DNA of 64,000 nucleotides from Orientallactaga sibirica (GCA_036365145.1 JAEOAD010002373.1:124001-188000); one strand, 5' to 3'; numbered from the stretch's first letter, positions 1 to 10,305 are shown. The notes: generated from the sequence alone by a model not told the origin. Translations and numbers: made by a program.

Positions 1-1296
1 AAAGAGGTAATGTGCAGGCTTTGAGCTGGGTGGAAAAACAATTATTTCTAATAAAATATGCATTATCTAATCAGTTTGACTTTTATATCTAGAAACATAA
101 TGATTATTATTTCTCCCATAATTTAAGAGTATTAAAATTCATTGCTGTGTGGCTAATTCAGATAACAGTAGCATTGAAGCTGCTAAATATGAGAAAACAG
201 GGTGACATCAGGACTATGGAAACAGAAGTTATGCTTCAGCTATAGGTATTAAAATTTAGCTTAAAAATAAAATTACTTCTCTGGCCAAAGTCAATTTAAA
301 ACTGTGCTGCAGGCTTAATTATATTTGTGATTTACATACTTGTCCAAAGCACGAGTAATCGGAGCTGCAGTGACCTTTCTGCTCATTTATCATTCTGTTC
401 CTAAGCACCGCAGGCTTGTGGAGTTCCAGGTACCCCGTAGGTATTGGGTCTCTAAATACCCATATGAACACTCATACTGCTACTAATAATTTGTCTCTAA
501 ACTCCTAGATTCTCTGAATCTTGGAAAACAAGTAGAAAAATAAATGTGTAGTTATAGTACTATTGGAAAAATGCCGCGAAGTGATGGGCTTCCAGAGAGC
601 CTGGGTACACAGAAGAGACATGTAAGATCTGGGGTCTGACAGAACTGCCAACTTGCTCACTTAAATCTTAAAAAAGAAAATTAATGGCTTTGGTGTGTGG
701 GAAAGATAAAGCTAGAACTGAAGGCATAAAATAGATTTTGAAAATTAACAGCTTACATAATGGTATTTAAAAACAGAATTATTTAAAACTATTTCTACTT
801 GTTATATCCATTAAGTGTGATAAAGTAAAAAATGTATATCTCATCATGCACAATGCTGGGGATAGTTCACGCTATGCTTCATTATTCTAAGGATCTTTAA
901 AGAATAATCCTTAGATATAGTGATTTATAATTAAAGTTGAATATTGGTCTTTCTGGTCATTTCTGGAATAAAAGTCAATGATAATGGAAACAAACTCAAT
1001 GTTTTGTTTTGGAGTGTCATCATTTATAATGACATTTTAATGTCTTTCCACCTTTGTCCTAATAACTATCAACATTTGTGCAACAGTATTTTGCAGAGCC
1101 ACAGTTCATAAAGCACTGATCTGTCCTATCATGACATTATAGTGTCTCAAACACTACTGAAACATGAAATGTTGGGATAATCCCAGAACTATCTGGTGTA
1201 CTGTGGCCTGAACAATAGTCCTGCCTTTCAGTTCTTTCCTTTTCTTCTACCACCACAAGCAAAACTTACTGAGTATTTTATTAGTTTGTTTTATTC
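1..1296. other. Unique AT-rich sequence, no gene seen
   Basis: No open frame of note, no recognisable repeat and no convincing splice-flanked block was found on either strand. It reads as ordinary intergenic or intronic rodent DNA. Confidence 0.6.
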
Positions 1297-1307
1297 CTGA
1301 AGTGACT

Positions 1308-1368
1308 AATATATATATTCTAATATATGAGAATATATATATTAGAGAAAGAGAAATATATATATAAT

Positions 1369-1419
<51 letters not shown>

Positions 1420-1550
1420 GGCACACCAGGGCCTCCAGCCATTGTAAACGAACTCCAGATGAATGTGCCCCCTTGTGCATCTGGCTTACATGGGTCCTGG
1501 AGAATCGAACCGGGATCCTTTTGCTTTGCAGGCAAATGCCTTAACTGCCC
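1308..1550 (-). mobile_element. tRNA-derived DIP-like SINE, antisense
   Basis: In antisense this family shows an A/T-rich tail, a (GA)n tract, then ATGGGCACACCAGGGCCTCC and a complement of the B box (GAATCGAACC), and normally ends TAAGCCATCTCTCCAGCC. Here the last part (the SINE's own 5' head) is missing and the copy stops at TTAACTGCCC. An 11-bp near-perfect target-site duplication, CTGAAGTGACT at 1297-1307 and CTGAGGTGACT at 1551-1561, brackets the whole insert, so the degenerate TA-rich stretch on the left is its decayed tail. The (GA)n tract at about 1373-1416 is the expanded CT-rich 3' part of the SINE. Confidence 0.85.
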
Positions 1551-1680
1551 CTGAGGTGACTTTTTAATAAAGAAGTCCTCTTGGATGACTGGTTTTGAAT
1601 TCTAACAATTACAACAGTTTTTGAGTTTGACAAGTAAAACCAAATGAAAAGTACCTGCAAAGATTGTACAATAGTGTATA

Positions 1681-1757
1681 GAGTGACCAACTGTGTGCCC
1701 CATGTTACTGGAGGGCAGGTGAGTGACCAACTTTGCCAGTGCTACAGGAGGGCAGGT
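1681..1757. repeat. Two-copy tandem repeat, period about 40 bp
   Basis: The blocks 1681-1720 and 1721-1757 both begin GAGTGACCAACT and both end GGAGGGCAGGT. The second is 3 bp shorter and has several substitutions. It lies in otherwise unique sequence (1562-1978) with no identified repeat. Confidence 0.75.
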
Positions 1758-1978
1758 GGTGGATGATTGGTATTCCAATAAAAACAAAAGTAAGTAAAAA
1801 AGATAAAAATTATTTACTATTATTGAATATCTTTTCAACAGAACAAATGTATGTCTCTGCCTGCCAGGTGAGAACATGCATGAATTCAAGAGCATCACTG
1901 TGGAAGTCATGTGTGAGTCTTTAGATTGGTAGGGACTTCCAAACAGAGCTATGCAAATTAAAATAAACTATTTATTGA

Positions 1979-2601
1979 CATTATTTATTCATGTACAAAA
2001 TGTATTTTGATCATAGTCTCCTTGCCTCCCACTGTCTTTTTTCCCCACCCCTACACTCCTTCCACTGCATCCTTCCTCTCTCCAACTAGTCCCCCTATAT
2101 GTTTTTTTATTGATTATGAATTTTATTGTATGAACCTATTGGGTGTTGGTCATATTCCCATCAGGTTATACGCTTACATCTTTTCTCCCTCGTCCCTGTT
2201 CCACTGAGGGTCCTCCTCAGTGGGGTTATTAGTATTCACTGTGGGATCATGGATGCAGCAGACAGTCTCCATGGGGTGGGGGACAATGACTCAGGATATG
2301 TCTTCTCACCCTGTGAGAAGGCTTTTATGATCTTTCTACCACATTTTCTGCAATATTCCTTGAGCCTTGGAGGGTGTCTATTAAGACTAATTTAATGGTA
2401 AACTCTCTGTAATCTCTGAATTTCTACTTTGAAGCATTTTCAGCATCCTCAGTGTCTATTGCCATCTCCCTGGAGGTGGTTGTCAGACTAGCAGTGAGAG
2501 TCGCATTCAAGTTTAAGTCGCCACAGACTTTGTCATGTCTCCTGGGCCCTGACAGATGTGCTGGAAGTGAGTCTGCTAGGTAGTCATCAATCTTTTCTCA
2601 T
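1979..2601 (-). mobile_element. Rodent L1 3'UTR, antisense (part 1)
   Basis: The first about 120 bp match the antisense L1 3' end seen elsewhere here (complement of TATGATCAAAATACAT). From about 2101 a second, similar 3' end begins and runs on through CTCAGTGGGGTTATTAGTAT and the block also seen at 62.2 and 35.0 kb. It may therefore be two stacked 5'-truncated L1s. It is split by the SINE at 2615-2818 and resumes afterwards. There is no coding sequence, only 3'UTR. Confidence 0.75.
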
Positions 2602-2614
2602 CATATTGATGGAT

Positions 2615-2818
2615 TTATTATTATTATTTATTTCAGAAAAAGAGAGAGAAAGAGGCAGATATATAGAGAGAATGGGCATGCTAGGGCCTCTAGCCACTGC
2701 AAATGAACTCCAGACACATGCACTGCTTTGTGTATCTGGTTTACATGGGTCCTGGGGAACTGAATCTGGGTCCTTTGGCTTCGAAGGCAACTGTAACTGC
2801 TAAGCCTTCTCTCCAGTC
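2615..2818 (-). mobile_element. DIP-like SINE, antisense, inside L1 3'UTR
   Basis: The copy runs from an ATTATTATTTATTT tail to GCTAAGCCTTCTCTCCAGTC, the complement of the SINE head. It is flanked by a perfect 13-bp target-site duplication, CATATTGATGGAT, at 2602-2614 and 2819-2831. The host L1 3'UTR continues directly after the right copy, so this SINE is younger than that L1. Confidence 0.95.
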
Positions 2819-2831
2819 CATATTGATGGAT

Positions 2832-3350
2832 CTGGTTCTCCCTGGTTTTTGCTGCCTTCTGTTAAAAAAGGTAGATTATACAAATAAGAGTGAGAGCATG
2901 GATTAAAAGGGATAATCCTAGTTATCTAGGGGACTTGTTGATGGGTGTAGCTGTTCTTCTTGGCCAAAGACCAGTGGGAGTCTCTCTCTGAAGCATTCTG
3001 ATTCATAGGATTCTGATTTGGTTCTCACTAAAAGGTATGAGTTCTCCCACTGAACAGGCCCCATATTCAATCAGAGAGCTATTGATAACCCTCACAAGCC
3101 GGGTGCCACTATTGCACAGGTGTGTACATCTTGTTAGGATGGTTTATTTCTTAGCTTGCAGGGTCCCCTGCTTATTCATGCTATTGGTGGCCATTATGCC
3201 CCAGCAGCTCACATAGCATTTCCCAGTACCATAAGGATTACCTAGCCGGAAGTTAGATTGCTTCTAGGTTCCAGTGTGATCTCTCAATATCTTGTAGTAC
3301 CTTCAACAATATGGTCTTACCATAGAGCTAAGTGAATTTTCAAGAAGCAT
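2832..3350 (-). mobile_element. Rodent L1 3'UTR, antisense (part 2)
   Basis: This continues the 3'UTR interrupted by the SINE. Phrases such as GGTGGCCATTATGCCCCAGC and the CAACAATATGGTCTTAC end have counterparts in mouse Lx-type L1 3'UTRs as I recall them. It ends at or just before the LTR starting at 3353. Confidence 0.7.
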
Positions 3351-3352
3351 GG

Positions 3353-3732
3353 TGTGGTAGTTTGAATATATGGCCCCCAATATATTCATTGTTTTATTAG
3401 TTTATAGTTTGCATCTGTAGCCACCTTGCTGGAGGCAATGTCACTGGGCATTAAGGTATGATGGTAGGTTTGAGATTCCATTGTAAAGATATGCCAAGTG
3501 TGCCTAGGGGGAGTTCCTGAAGTGTGCTGTGGCTTTTGACCATAGCTTTGCTCTGTGTGCTGTGTGCCTGGTTGGCTTTTCTCTCTCTTGCCTGGTCCTG
3601 TGAGAGCAGGCTGCTTCTCCTGCCATTATGGAACTTCCCCTGGATCTGTAAGCTTCAATAAATAATATCCCTTCCTCCATTAACTGCCTGGTCTGGAAGT
3701 TCATCTCAGAGAACTAGAAGCTGTCTGTTACA
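3353..3732 (+). mobile_element. Solo LTR, ERVL-MaLR-like
   Basis: A 380-bp element starting TGTGGTAGTTTGAATATATG and ending GTCTGTTACA. It has an AATAAA (CTTCAATAAATAATATCCC) about 75 bp before its end, as expected for a polyadenylation signal in an LTR. Flanks are CATGG and CATAG, a 5-bp duplication with one mismatch. The same family at 11452-11839 has a perfect duplication. It also resembles mouse URR1 (annotated as a hAT DNA transposon), but TG...CA ends and 5-bp rather than 8-bp duplications favour an LTR. Confidence 0.75.
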
Positions 3733-3754
3733 CATAGTAAAAAAAAAAAAAAAA

Positions 3755-3876
3755 TTCCAGCACTTGTGAGGCTTACGAAGGAGGATCACTGTGAGTTTGA
3801 GGCCAGCCTGGGACTACATAGTGAATTCCAGGTCAGCCTAGGCTAGAAGGAGACCCTGCCTCAGAAAAACAAACAA
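3755..3876 (+). mobile_element. B1 SINE, 5' truncated
   Basis: The 7SL-derived body from TTCCAGCACTTGTGAGGC through AGTGAATTCCAGGTCAGCC to an A-rich tail is present. The first about 35 bp, which carry the A box, are absent. It abuts the next SINE directly. Confidence 0.85.
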
Positions 3877-4022
3877 GAGCTGGAGAGATGGCTTAGCAGT
3901 TAAGGCACTTGCCTGTGATGCTTAAGGACCCAGATCCAATTCCCCAGGACCTACATAAGCCAGAAGCAAAAGGTGGCACATGTGTCTGGAGTTTCTGTCT
4001 TTCTCTCAAATAAATAAATAAG
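3877..4022 (+). mobile_element. DIP-like SINE with internal deletion
   Basis: The head GAGCTGGAGAGATGGCTTAG is intact and the copy ends in AAATAAATAAATAAG. The segment between GTCTGGAGTT and the CT-rich tail (normally TTGCAGTGGCTGGAGGCCC) is missing, so it is about 50 bp short. Confidence 0.85.
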
Positions 4023-4102
4023 TTATTTTATTTTATTTTATTTTTTTTTACAAAACAAACAGAAAATAGTGGCTTTCATTGTTGTTTTGCTTTTGCTTTT
4101 TT

Positions 4103-4388
4103 AAAAAAAATTTTTATTATTTTTTATTTATTTTTGGAGAGAGAGACAGAGAGAGATAGACAGAGAGGGAGAGGGAGACAGAAATGGGCACTCCAGCAGT
4201 CTCTCAGCTGCTGTGAACGAAATCCAGATGTGTGCGCCCCCTTGTGGGCAAGTGCGGCATTGCGCCCTTGTGTCACTTTGCATCTTGCTAAACGTGGGAC
4301 CTGGAGATTGGAACCGCTGTACATTGGAACCAGCATTCTTAGGCTTAGCAGGCAGGTGCCTTAGCCGCTAAGCCATCTCTCCAGCCCT
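4103..4388 (-). mobile_element. DIP-like SINE, long subfamily, antisense
   Basis: This is a longer variant. Between CTTGTG and the conserved ATCTTGCTAAA it carries about 37 extra bases (GGGCAAGTGCGGCATTGCGC and following) that partly duplicate the preceding GCGCCCCCTTGTG. It also has TTCTTAGGCTTAGCAGGCAG in place of CCTTAGGCTTCACAGGCAAG. Flanking TGCTTTTG-type sequences near 4088 and 4389 form a target-site duplication of about 13 bp with a mismatch. Other copies are at 7.6, 34.7 and 59.0 kb. Confidence 0.9.
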
Positions 4389-4394
4389 GCTTTT

Positions 4395-5634
4395 GCGTTT
4401 TAAACTTTGGTAAGCATGTCTAATGTCTTTCCCATGTTACTTGTTGCAACATTGTATACTGATTTTGGTTGGAAATTAACTTACAAAAACCTGTTGTCAG
4501 AGAGTAGGTTCTAAACGCTAAGGCATTTTGTATCTGTATCTTTCTTGAAGCTCTGCATAGAAAGCATGAAAACATTTATCCAGAGATATTTTTTTCTTTT
4601 GTAAGGAAGTTTCTGACTTGCACTGGAATGGTGGACATCCCAAACCAAGATTTATGTGCCATCTCTGGATGAACAGTGGGTTTGGAAAGCATGCCAAACA
4701 AATATAGAACTTACATGTGTGAAAATGTCACATGCAGCTTTATTTGCATGTCAAGATGTGAAAGAAAGTTTAAAGACCTATCGGTACAAAACTGGTAAAA
4801 TACATTGAGGTAATGAAATAAAATAAAATGTTAGTGAAGGTATTCATTGTGTTCATTAGGACAAAAGGAGGAAAAATAGGGTACAAAGCAAATGATCAAA
4901 TATATTTCTCCTCTTTGTCTTTAAAACAATTAAGAGAATCAAGGAACATAGGACCTTTTGAAAAGATATTTGAGGAATGTTGGTAAGTTATCCATGAAGA
5001 ATGAGTGTGGGGTGTCTGCTTTGGAAATATGTCACTTTTTAATGGATAAGCCCTTCACATAGTATGCATGCATATATGGTGTCTCTCTGTGTGTGCACAC
5101 GCATGTGTTTTCCATAACAACCATGAAGCATCCAGGCCATAATAGCAAATTGATGGCAGTCTTGAGCGTGGTGCAGGAAGAGATCTCCTGTGAATATAGG
5201 ATGTCCATGGCCGTGAACATTGTGTGTGTGTGCCTGAAAGAGGCCGCTGGAGACAAGATGATGCCCATTCTTTGCAGTCACATGGATATTCCAAGTAGAA
5301 CATATGTGAATGTTGACTTTATCAGTACTGATCAATTTAGAATAACTGAGCCTTGGCTCGTCATTAATAAAATGGAAATAATTCTTGTCTTGGGGGTGAC
5401 CATGGAGGAAGTGCCTGCTGCTATAGTTTCTGTGGATTCACTTGCCATATTCTTTCCCACTGGTTTGCATTGCATGGTTATATTGGTCTGATGCAAATAC
5501 ATTTTTCTCTTTAGCATATCTTAAAATTTGTATATTGTCTAGAATGTATAGAACACGAGTTTTTTTATGTTCCATGTTTCTATGGATGTGGTAAAATATT
5601 TCCTTGGCAAACAAAAACTGTGTCTACCAGTGTT
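4395..5634. other. Mostly unique sequence with faint ancient repeat traces
   Basis: At 4728-4830 a stretch resembling the L1ME ORF2/3'UTR text (counterpart of ...ACTGGTTAAATAAATTATGG) can be glimpsed. At 5345-5385 GCCTTGGCTCGTC...AAAATGGAAATAA resembles the MIR core. Both are too decayed for firm calls. An open frame of 132 codons at 5093-5491 (+) shows no domain, no codon-use signal and no splice context, and is probably fortuitous. Confidence 0.45.
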
Positions 5635-5885
5635 TTACAACATGATGTTTTGAAATATGTAAACATTATGGACTGGCTGCATCAAGCTAATTAGATATGC
5701 TTTGCGTCATGTAATTATCATTTCCCAGTGGCGGGAACGCTTTTCTCCTACACTCTGCAATTTTCAAGTATAAAACAAACTATTGGTAGCAAGAGTCACA
5801 ATGTTGCACAAGTGATTTATTACAATTAATTCTTCCTGATAACAAATAGTATACCTTTTGACCAATTATGACCTCCTTCTCTTCT
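5635..5885 (-). mobile_element. Ancient L1M 3'UTR, antisense
   Basis: The run ACAACATGATGTTTTGAAAT, followed by ATCAAGCTAATTAGATATGC and GCAATTTTCAAGTATAAAAC, follows the familiar L1M 3'UTR order on the reverse strand, with scattered substitutions and small indels. It predates the rodent radiation. Confidence 0.85.
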
Positions 5886-6079
5886 CTTGACTTAAGCCTC
5901 TCATAATCACAATTCAGCTCTCTGCTTACGCGAGTCAATAGATAATTAATATGCAATATTTCCCCTAGATATTTTGATCTTTGCTTTGCTGTGATTGGCC
6001 AGCTTAAGGCTAACTACCCAAGAACATCTTTTTTTTCCCCCCAAGAACATCTTTTAAAAATAATGTTGGTGTAAGTTTT

Positions 6080-6101
6080 GTGTGTGTGTGTGTATGTGTG
6101 T
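6080..6101. repeat. (GT)n microsatellite
   Basis: A short imperfect GT run with one GTAT interruption immediately precedes the LTR at 6107. Confidence 0.9.
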
Positions 6102-6106
6102 GTGAG

Positions 6107-6441
6107 CATTGCAGTCAGGCTTGCATTGCTGGCAGAAATCACCTGACCAAGAGCAGCTTGTGGGAAAACAGGTTTATTTTGGCTTTCAGACTTGAGAGGA
6201 AGCTACATGATGGCAGGGGAATGAGCAGAGGGTGGGCATCACCTCTTGGCCAACATTAGGTGCACAACAGAAACAGGAGAGTGTGTCAAACACTGGCAAG
6301 GAGAGACTGGCTATAACACCCATAAGCCCACACCCAACAATATACCACCTCCAGGAGGCTTTAATTTCCAAATGCCATCAGCTTGGGAATCTAGCACTCA
6401 GAACACCTAAGTTTATGGGGGACACTGGAATCAAACCACCA
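6107..6441 (-). mobile_element. Solo LTR, ERVL-MaLR-like, antisense
   Basis: About 335 bp running from CATTGCAGTCAGGCTTGCAT to GGAATCAAACCACCA, the reverse of the element at 42750-43099. A perfect 5-bp duplication GTGAG lies at 6102-6106 and 6442-6446. The left terminus reads CA where TG is expected, a simple mutational change. Confidence 0.8.
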
Positions 6442-6446
6442 GTGAG

Positions 6447-6875
6447 TATGGATATGCACATGCCCTGTTATGCATGTGGAGGTCAGAGGCCCACTGGTGT
6501 TGTTGGTCCTTGCCTTTCATTTTATCTAGAGCAAGGTTTCCTATGTTATCTGCTGTATATCATGGGCTAGTTAGTTTGTGAGTTTCCAGGGATTCTTCTG
6601 TCTCTGCCTCCCATTTTGCAGAGGAGCACAGGGATTACAGATGCTCTTGCTACTGCGTTTGATTTCAGATGGGTACGGGGCGCTAGAGAGATGGCTTAGC
6701 AGCTAAGGTGCTTGCCTGTGAAGCCCAAGGACCAGGTTCAATACTCTAGTACCCACATAAGCCAGATGCACAAGGTAGTGCATGCTTCTGCAGTTGGTTT
6801 GCAGTGGCTGGATACCCTGTCACTTCCATTCTCTCTATCTGTCTCTTCCTCTCTCTTTTTCCCTTCCTCCCTCTC

Positions 6876-6911
<36 letters not shown>

Positions 6912-6995
6912 AATTTAAAAATTAAAAACTGTATTATATGGATGAGAGTTAGGGTTGTGATGCTTGCGCAGCATGCACTTTTGCCCACTGAGCCA
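6447..6995 (-). mobile_element. B4-type composite rodent SINE, antisense, split
   Basis: The left part (6447-6676) holds ATGTGGAGGTCAGAGGCCC and a B1-like block (GGATTACAGATGCTCTTGC). The right part (6930-6995) holds CATGCACTTTTGCCCACTGAG, the complement of the tRNA-like head. The SINE at 6677-6913 was inserted between them. The order matches the common rodent dimer of tRNA-like head plus B1-like body. Confidence 0.65.
6677..6925 (+). mobile_element. DIP-like SINE
   Basis: Full-length sense copy: head GCTAGAGAGATGGCTTAGC, B box AGGTTCAATACTC (degraded), body, CT-rich region, and an (AAAT)8-type tail. It interrupts the older B4-type element. Confidence 0.9.
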
Positions 6996-7009
6996 TGAAC
7001 AACATTTTG

Positions 7010-7230
7010 TTTTATAAATTTATTTATTCATTTGCAAGGGGAGAATGAGAGAGAGACAGGAGAGAGAGAGAGAATGAGAATGGGCATGCAAAAGCCTCTT
7101 GCTATTGTAAGTGAATGCCAGATTCATCCACCACTTTGCACATCTGGTTTTATGTGGGTACTGGGGATTTGAACCCAGGTTGTCAGGCTTTGCAAACAAG
7201 TGCCTTTAACTGCTGAACCATCTCTCCAGG
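7010..7230 (-). mobile_element. DIP-like SINE, older subtype, antisense
   Basis: The diagnostic text is TCAGGCTTTGCAAACAAGTG followed by CCTTTAACTGCTGAACCATC, in place of the CCTTAGGCTTCACAGGCAAG type. A second copy of this subtype lies at 54960-55167, suggesting a separate subfamily. Confidence 0.85.
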
Positions 7231-7402
7231 ACAGAATATCTTTTGACATTTAATTACCTAAATTATGACTTTGACGTCTCCAGCAACTCTTCCCTTCTTC
7301 CTTTCTTATTTCTTCCCTTAAAAAATTCCTTTCTTTCTGCTGAGTTGATGTAAATCCACTTGAGAAGCCATTTTCATTTGAGATTTTTGTCTTGAGAAAC
7401 TT

Positions 7403-7443
7403 TAAAAAATATTTTATTTATTTATTTGCAAGAGGAAAGAACA

Positions 7444-7475
<32 letters not shown>

Positions 7476-7551
7476 GGAGAGAGAGAGAGAATGGGTGCTC
7501 CAGGACCCATGAGGTATGAAAGCACCTTAACTGTTGAGCCATCTCTTCAGC
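7403..7551 (-). mobile_element. DIP-like SINE, internally deleted, antisense
   Basis: The tail and GA tract (7403-7490) and the head complement (TTGAGCCATCTCTTCAGC) are present. About 90 bp of body between CCAGGACCCATGAGG and GCACCTTAACTG are gone. Confidence 0.85.
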
Positions 7552-7566
7552 CCTTGAGGAATTTTT

Positions 7567-7838
7567 TAAAATTATTTATTTATTTATTTATTTTTGGAGA
7601 GAGACACAGAGAGAGACAGACAGAGAGAGAGGGAGAGGGAGACAGATAGAGAATGGGCGTGCCAGCAGTCTCTCAGCTGCTGTGAATGAAATCCAGATGC
7701 GTGCACCCCCTTGTGGGCAAGTGCGGCACTGTGCCCTTGCATCACTTTGCATCTGGCTAAACGTGGGACCTGGAGATTGGAATTGGGTTCTTAGGCTTAG
7801 CAGACAGGCGCCTTAACCGCTAAGCCATCTCTCCAGCC
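7567..7838 (-). mobile_element. DIP-like SINE, long subfamily, antisense
   Basis: It carries the same about 37-bp internal extension as the copy at 4103-4388 and ends TAAGCCATCTCTCCAGCC. The B1 at 7839-8004 follows immediately in the same orientation, and one 15-bp duplication brackets both (see the finding). Confidence 0.9.
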
Positions 7839-8004
7839 TTTTTTTTTTTTTTTTTTTTTGGTTTTTCGAGGTAGGGTCTCACTCTTACTCAGGCTGACCT
7901 GGAATTCATTCTGTATTCTCAGGGTGGCCTCGAACTTATGGTGATCCTCCTACCTCTGCCTCTTGAGTGCTGGGATTAAAGGCATGAGCCACCACACCCA
8001 GCTT
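7839..8004 (-). mobile_element. B1 SINE, antisense
   Basis: A poly-T tract is followed by GGTTTTTCGAGGTAGGGTC and a near-complete B1 body ending GAGCCACCACACCCAGCTT. The right flank CCTTGAGGAATTTTT (8005-8019) repeats the left flank of the neighbouring SINE (7552-7566), not the left flank of the B1 itself. Confidence 0.95.
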
Positions 8005-8228
8005 CCTTGAGGAATTTTTATGTGAAAATATAATGTGCTCCACAGATGCATTTTCATTAGTTTTTACATCTAAGAAAGCCCTGCCACATACTCTAGGAAA
8101 CCATATTTCCTCAGGAACACCCTGACAGGTTTCTCCCCCTTTTGTCTTAGATTCTCCCATCTCACATGCTTAAAACGCTAAGCATAATACTTGATATATT
8201 TCATTCTGACCTTACAATATTCAATATA

Positions 8229-8355
8229 GAAGCTGGAGATGTATAAGGTGATACATGCCTGTGGTATACGTTTGCAGTGACAGGAGGTCTTTTGCACCCA
8301 TACTCCCACTCTCTGTCTTTCTCTCTCTCAAATCAATAAAAATATTATTAAAAAA
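8229..8355 (+). mobile_element. Degenerate DIP-like SINE
   Basis: Only GAAGCTGGAGATG, a fragment of the body (TTTGCAGTGACAGGAGG) and the CTCTCTCAAATCAATAAAAA tail remain, with the B-box region deleted. Confidence 0.6.
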
Positions 8356-8367
8356 CTCAGTGTAGGC

Positions 8368-8665
8368 AATGGTTACCATTTTGTGTCAACCTGTTAAGGC
8401 TGTAGTATTCAGTGATTCAGTCAAACACTAATCTAGGTGTTTCTGTGAGCAATCCAGGTTGATATGGTTAATATGTACAATTAACTGACTAGCCACATTG
8501 AGTCAGTTGGAAGATGCTAAGAGCAATACCAAAGCTTCCCTGAAGAAAACTTCTATCTGTGTGGTACAGCCTTTGGCCCTGCTCACAAGTTCCCAGCTGA
8601 GGACATGCCTCATAGGCTTTAGACTTGCCAGTCAAACAGCAAGTCTCCAGAAACACAGAAGCCTT
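8368..8665 (+). mobile_element. Ancient mammalian interspersed repeat, unnamed
   Basis: The text TTTTGTGTCAACCTGTTAAG, then TCAAACACTAATCTAGGTG and TTTCTGTGAGCAATCC, follows a common mammalian repeat that begins TTATGTGTCAACTTG and ends in TCTGGAGAACCCTGACTAATAC. I cannot name the family with certainty. A reverse copy is at 19577-20050. Confidence 0.6.
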
Positions 8666-8669
8666 GAAA

Positions 8670-9084
8670 GACATCTCTTTAAGTGCATCTGCCCCTGTTT
8701 TTCTTGTAGAATACTTCCTGACACAGAGATTTTGATTTCGAACATGGAATCTTCTATAAGGATTAGAGGGTGGAAGGATTTTAAAGTGCATGACAGAAAA
8801 TACCTTGATGATGGAACTAATAATATTTATATTCATGTGAAATATGAATAATGAATGTATTTCTTGGAAGTTCTCAGAAGTAAATGAAGGATGTATTTTC
8901 TTTTGGGCATCCAGAAGGAACCAACCTGGGAATCAACTTGATTTATGATTTTTGCGCTCAATACCATAAGGAAATAATTTTCTAGTGTTTTATGCCACCT
9001 AGTTTGTGGTAATATGTTATGCAATCCTAGGAAACCATGCAGTGTATAATCCCAAAATGTCAAATACTCATACTTTACTTCTAA
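8670..9084. other. Unassigned sequence, no gene seen
   Basis: Two overlapping 115-117-codon open frames cross this area on opposite strands. Neither has a recognisable domain, and part of each lies in the repeat to the left. I see nothing that supports coding. Confidence 0.5.
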
Positions 9085-9420
9085 CATACATACTGGCTCA
9101 GTGGGTAAGGTGTTTGTTATGCAGATATGAGGATCTGAGTTTGGATATCCAGAACCTACATGAAAGGTGGATGCTGTAGTGGGCACCTGTAATCCCAGGG
9201 TACAACTAATGGGACATGGGAGGTGGAGACTAGAGAATTCCAGGCATCTTGAAGGCCAGATAGCCAGGCATATACAGTGGTTAACAGCAAAATACTATCT
9301 CAAAACAAGGTGGAAGTTGAAAACAGACACCTGATAATGTTCTTTGACCCCTATGCATATGCCATGACATGCACACATCCACATTCACATACATACACAC
9401 CATATATAAACACAATGCAC
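9085..9420 (+). mobile_element. B4-type composite rodent SINE
   Basis: It has a tRNA-like head (TGGCTCAGTGGGTAAGGTG), then a B1-like body (GCACCTGTAATCCCAGGG), then a CA-rich 3' tail ending near ACACACCATATATAAAC. This is the sense version of the element at 6447-6995. Confidence 0.7.
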
Positions 9421-9546
9421 CAAAAAATATGCTACCATATTTTTGTTATTATTTAAAATAAAGTGAACATAAAATTCCAATATTGCCATGTTTTAATAGG
9501 TGTGTTGCACTTTGAATAGTGAAAGAAATAGAAATTTCAAGAAGTT

Positions 9547-9709
9547 GAGCCGGGCGTGGTGGTGCACGCCTTTAATCCCAGCACTTGGGAGGCAGAAGTA
9601 GGAGGATCGATGAGAGTTCGAGGCCACCCTGAGACTACATAGTTAATTCCAGGTCAGCCTGAACCAGAGTGAGACCCTACCTCAAAAAAAAACCAAAAAA
9701 AAAAAAAAA
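9547..9709 (+). mobile_element. B1 SINE, full length
   Basis: It begins AGCCGGGCGTGGTGGTGCAC and ends in an A-rich tail. A perfect 15-bp duplication AAATTTCAAGAAGTT (9532-9546 and 9710-9724) flanks it. High similarity to the consensus seen elsewhere in the window suggests a fairly recent insertion. Confidence 0.97.
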
Positions 9710-9724
9710 AAATTTCAAGAAGTT

Positions 9725-10305
9725 ACAAGTGAGCGTATAATCAGAGGCAACATTAGTGCAAATACCGTGGCATTCCTTTTCTTTGTTAATATGTAATACT
9801 TTCCCTAGGTGCTCTTAAACAGAGCTACAATATGCTATAAAAGAAGCCTTTTTTAAAAAAGTAGATTTGGCTAACTGAACTAAAGGAATCATTCCATCAT
9901 ATTCAAACTACCCTTTCACCTAAAGAAATTATGCTATAATACTTTGTAATGATTATTCCCTTAAACATTTTTGTTGAGAGTTTCTGAAAGGTTTTGTTTT
10001 GCCAAAAGATACTAATTTACAAATATGGGACAATATAGAGTGTTTTCAGCTGAAAAGATCCAGAGATATGGTGTTATTCTGTGGATCCCTACATTTCCTT
10101 CACTGGAGAAAGCGCTGACAGTGAGGTTTGTGCTTCTGAAACCTCTCCTCTACATCCTTTGACTTGAGAAACGCTAGTTTTGCAGGAAGCTGAACAATAC
10201 ATACTTTTACCCAAGCTAGATCAGCATTTTTGTTCTAGAAAAAAAATTATGAAGAAACTTCCAATTATAAAAAGTATAATTGAAATCCATAGTAATTCAG
10301 TCATC
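9725..10305. other. Unique sequence, no gene seen
   Basis: AT-rich, with no repeat recognised and no plausible exon. Confidence 0.5.

Noticed and set aside
1247..1554. Frames rich in Ser-Leu or Arg-Glu here and at about 10.5, 32.8, 34.7 and 37.3 kb
   Set aside because: They are translations of the GA/CT tracts of SINE copies.
3877..4022. SINE heads as functional tRNA genes
   Set aside because: They have A- and B-box-like motifs but no cloverleaf-forming 3' half, and they occur in many copies with tails and target duplications.
5093..5491. 132-codon plus-strand open frame
   Set aside because: No recognisable domain, no splice or promoter context, overlapping frames of similar length on the other strand, and part of it resembles a MIR relic. 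Treated as chance.
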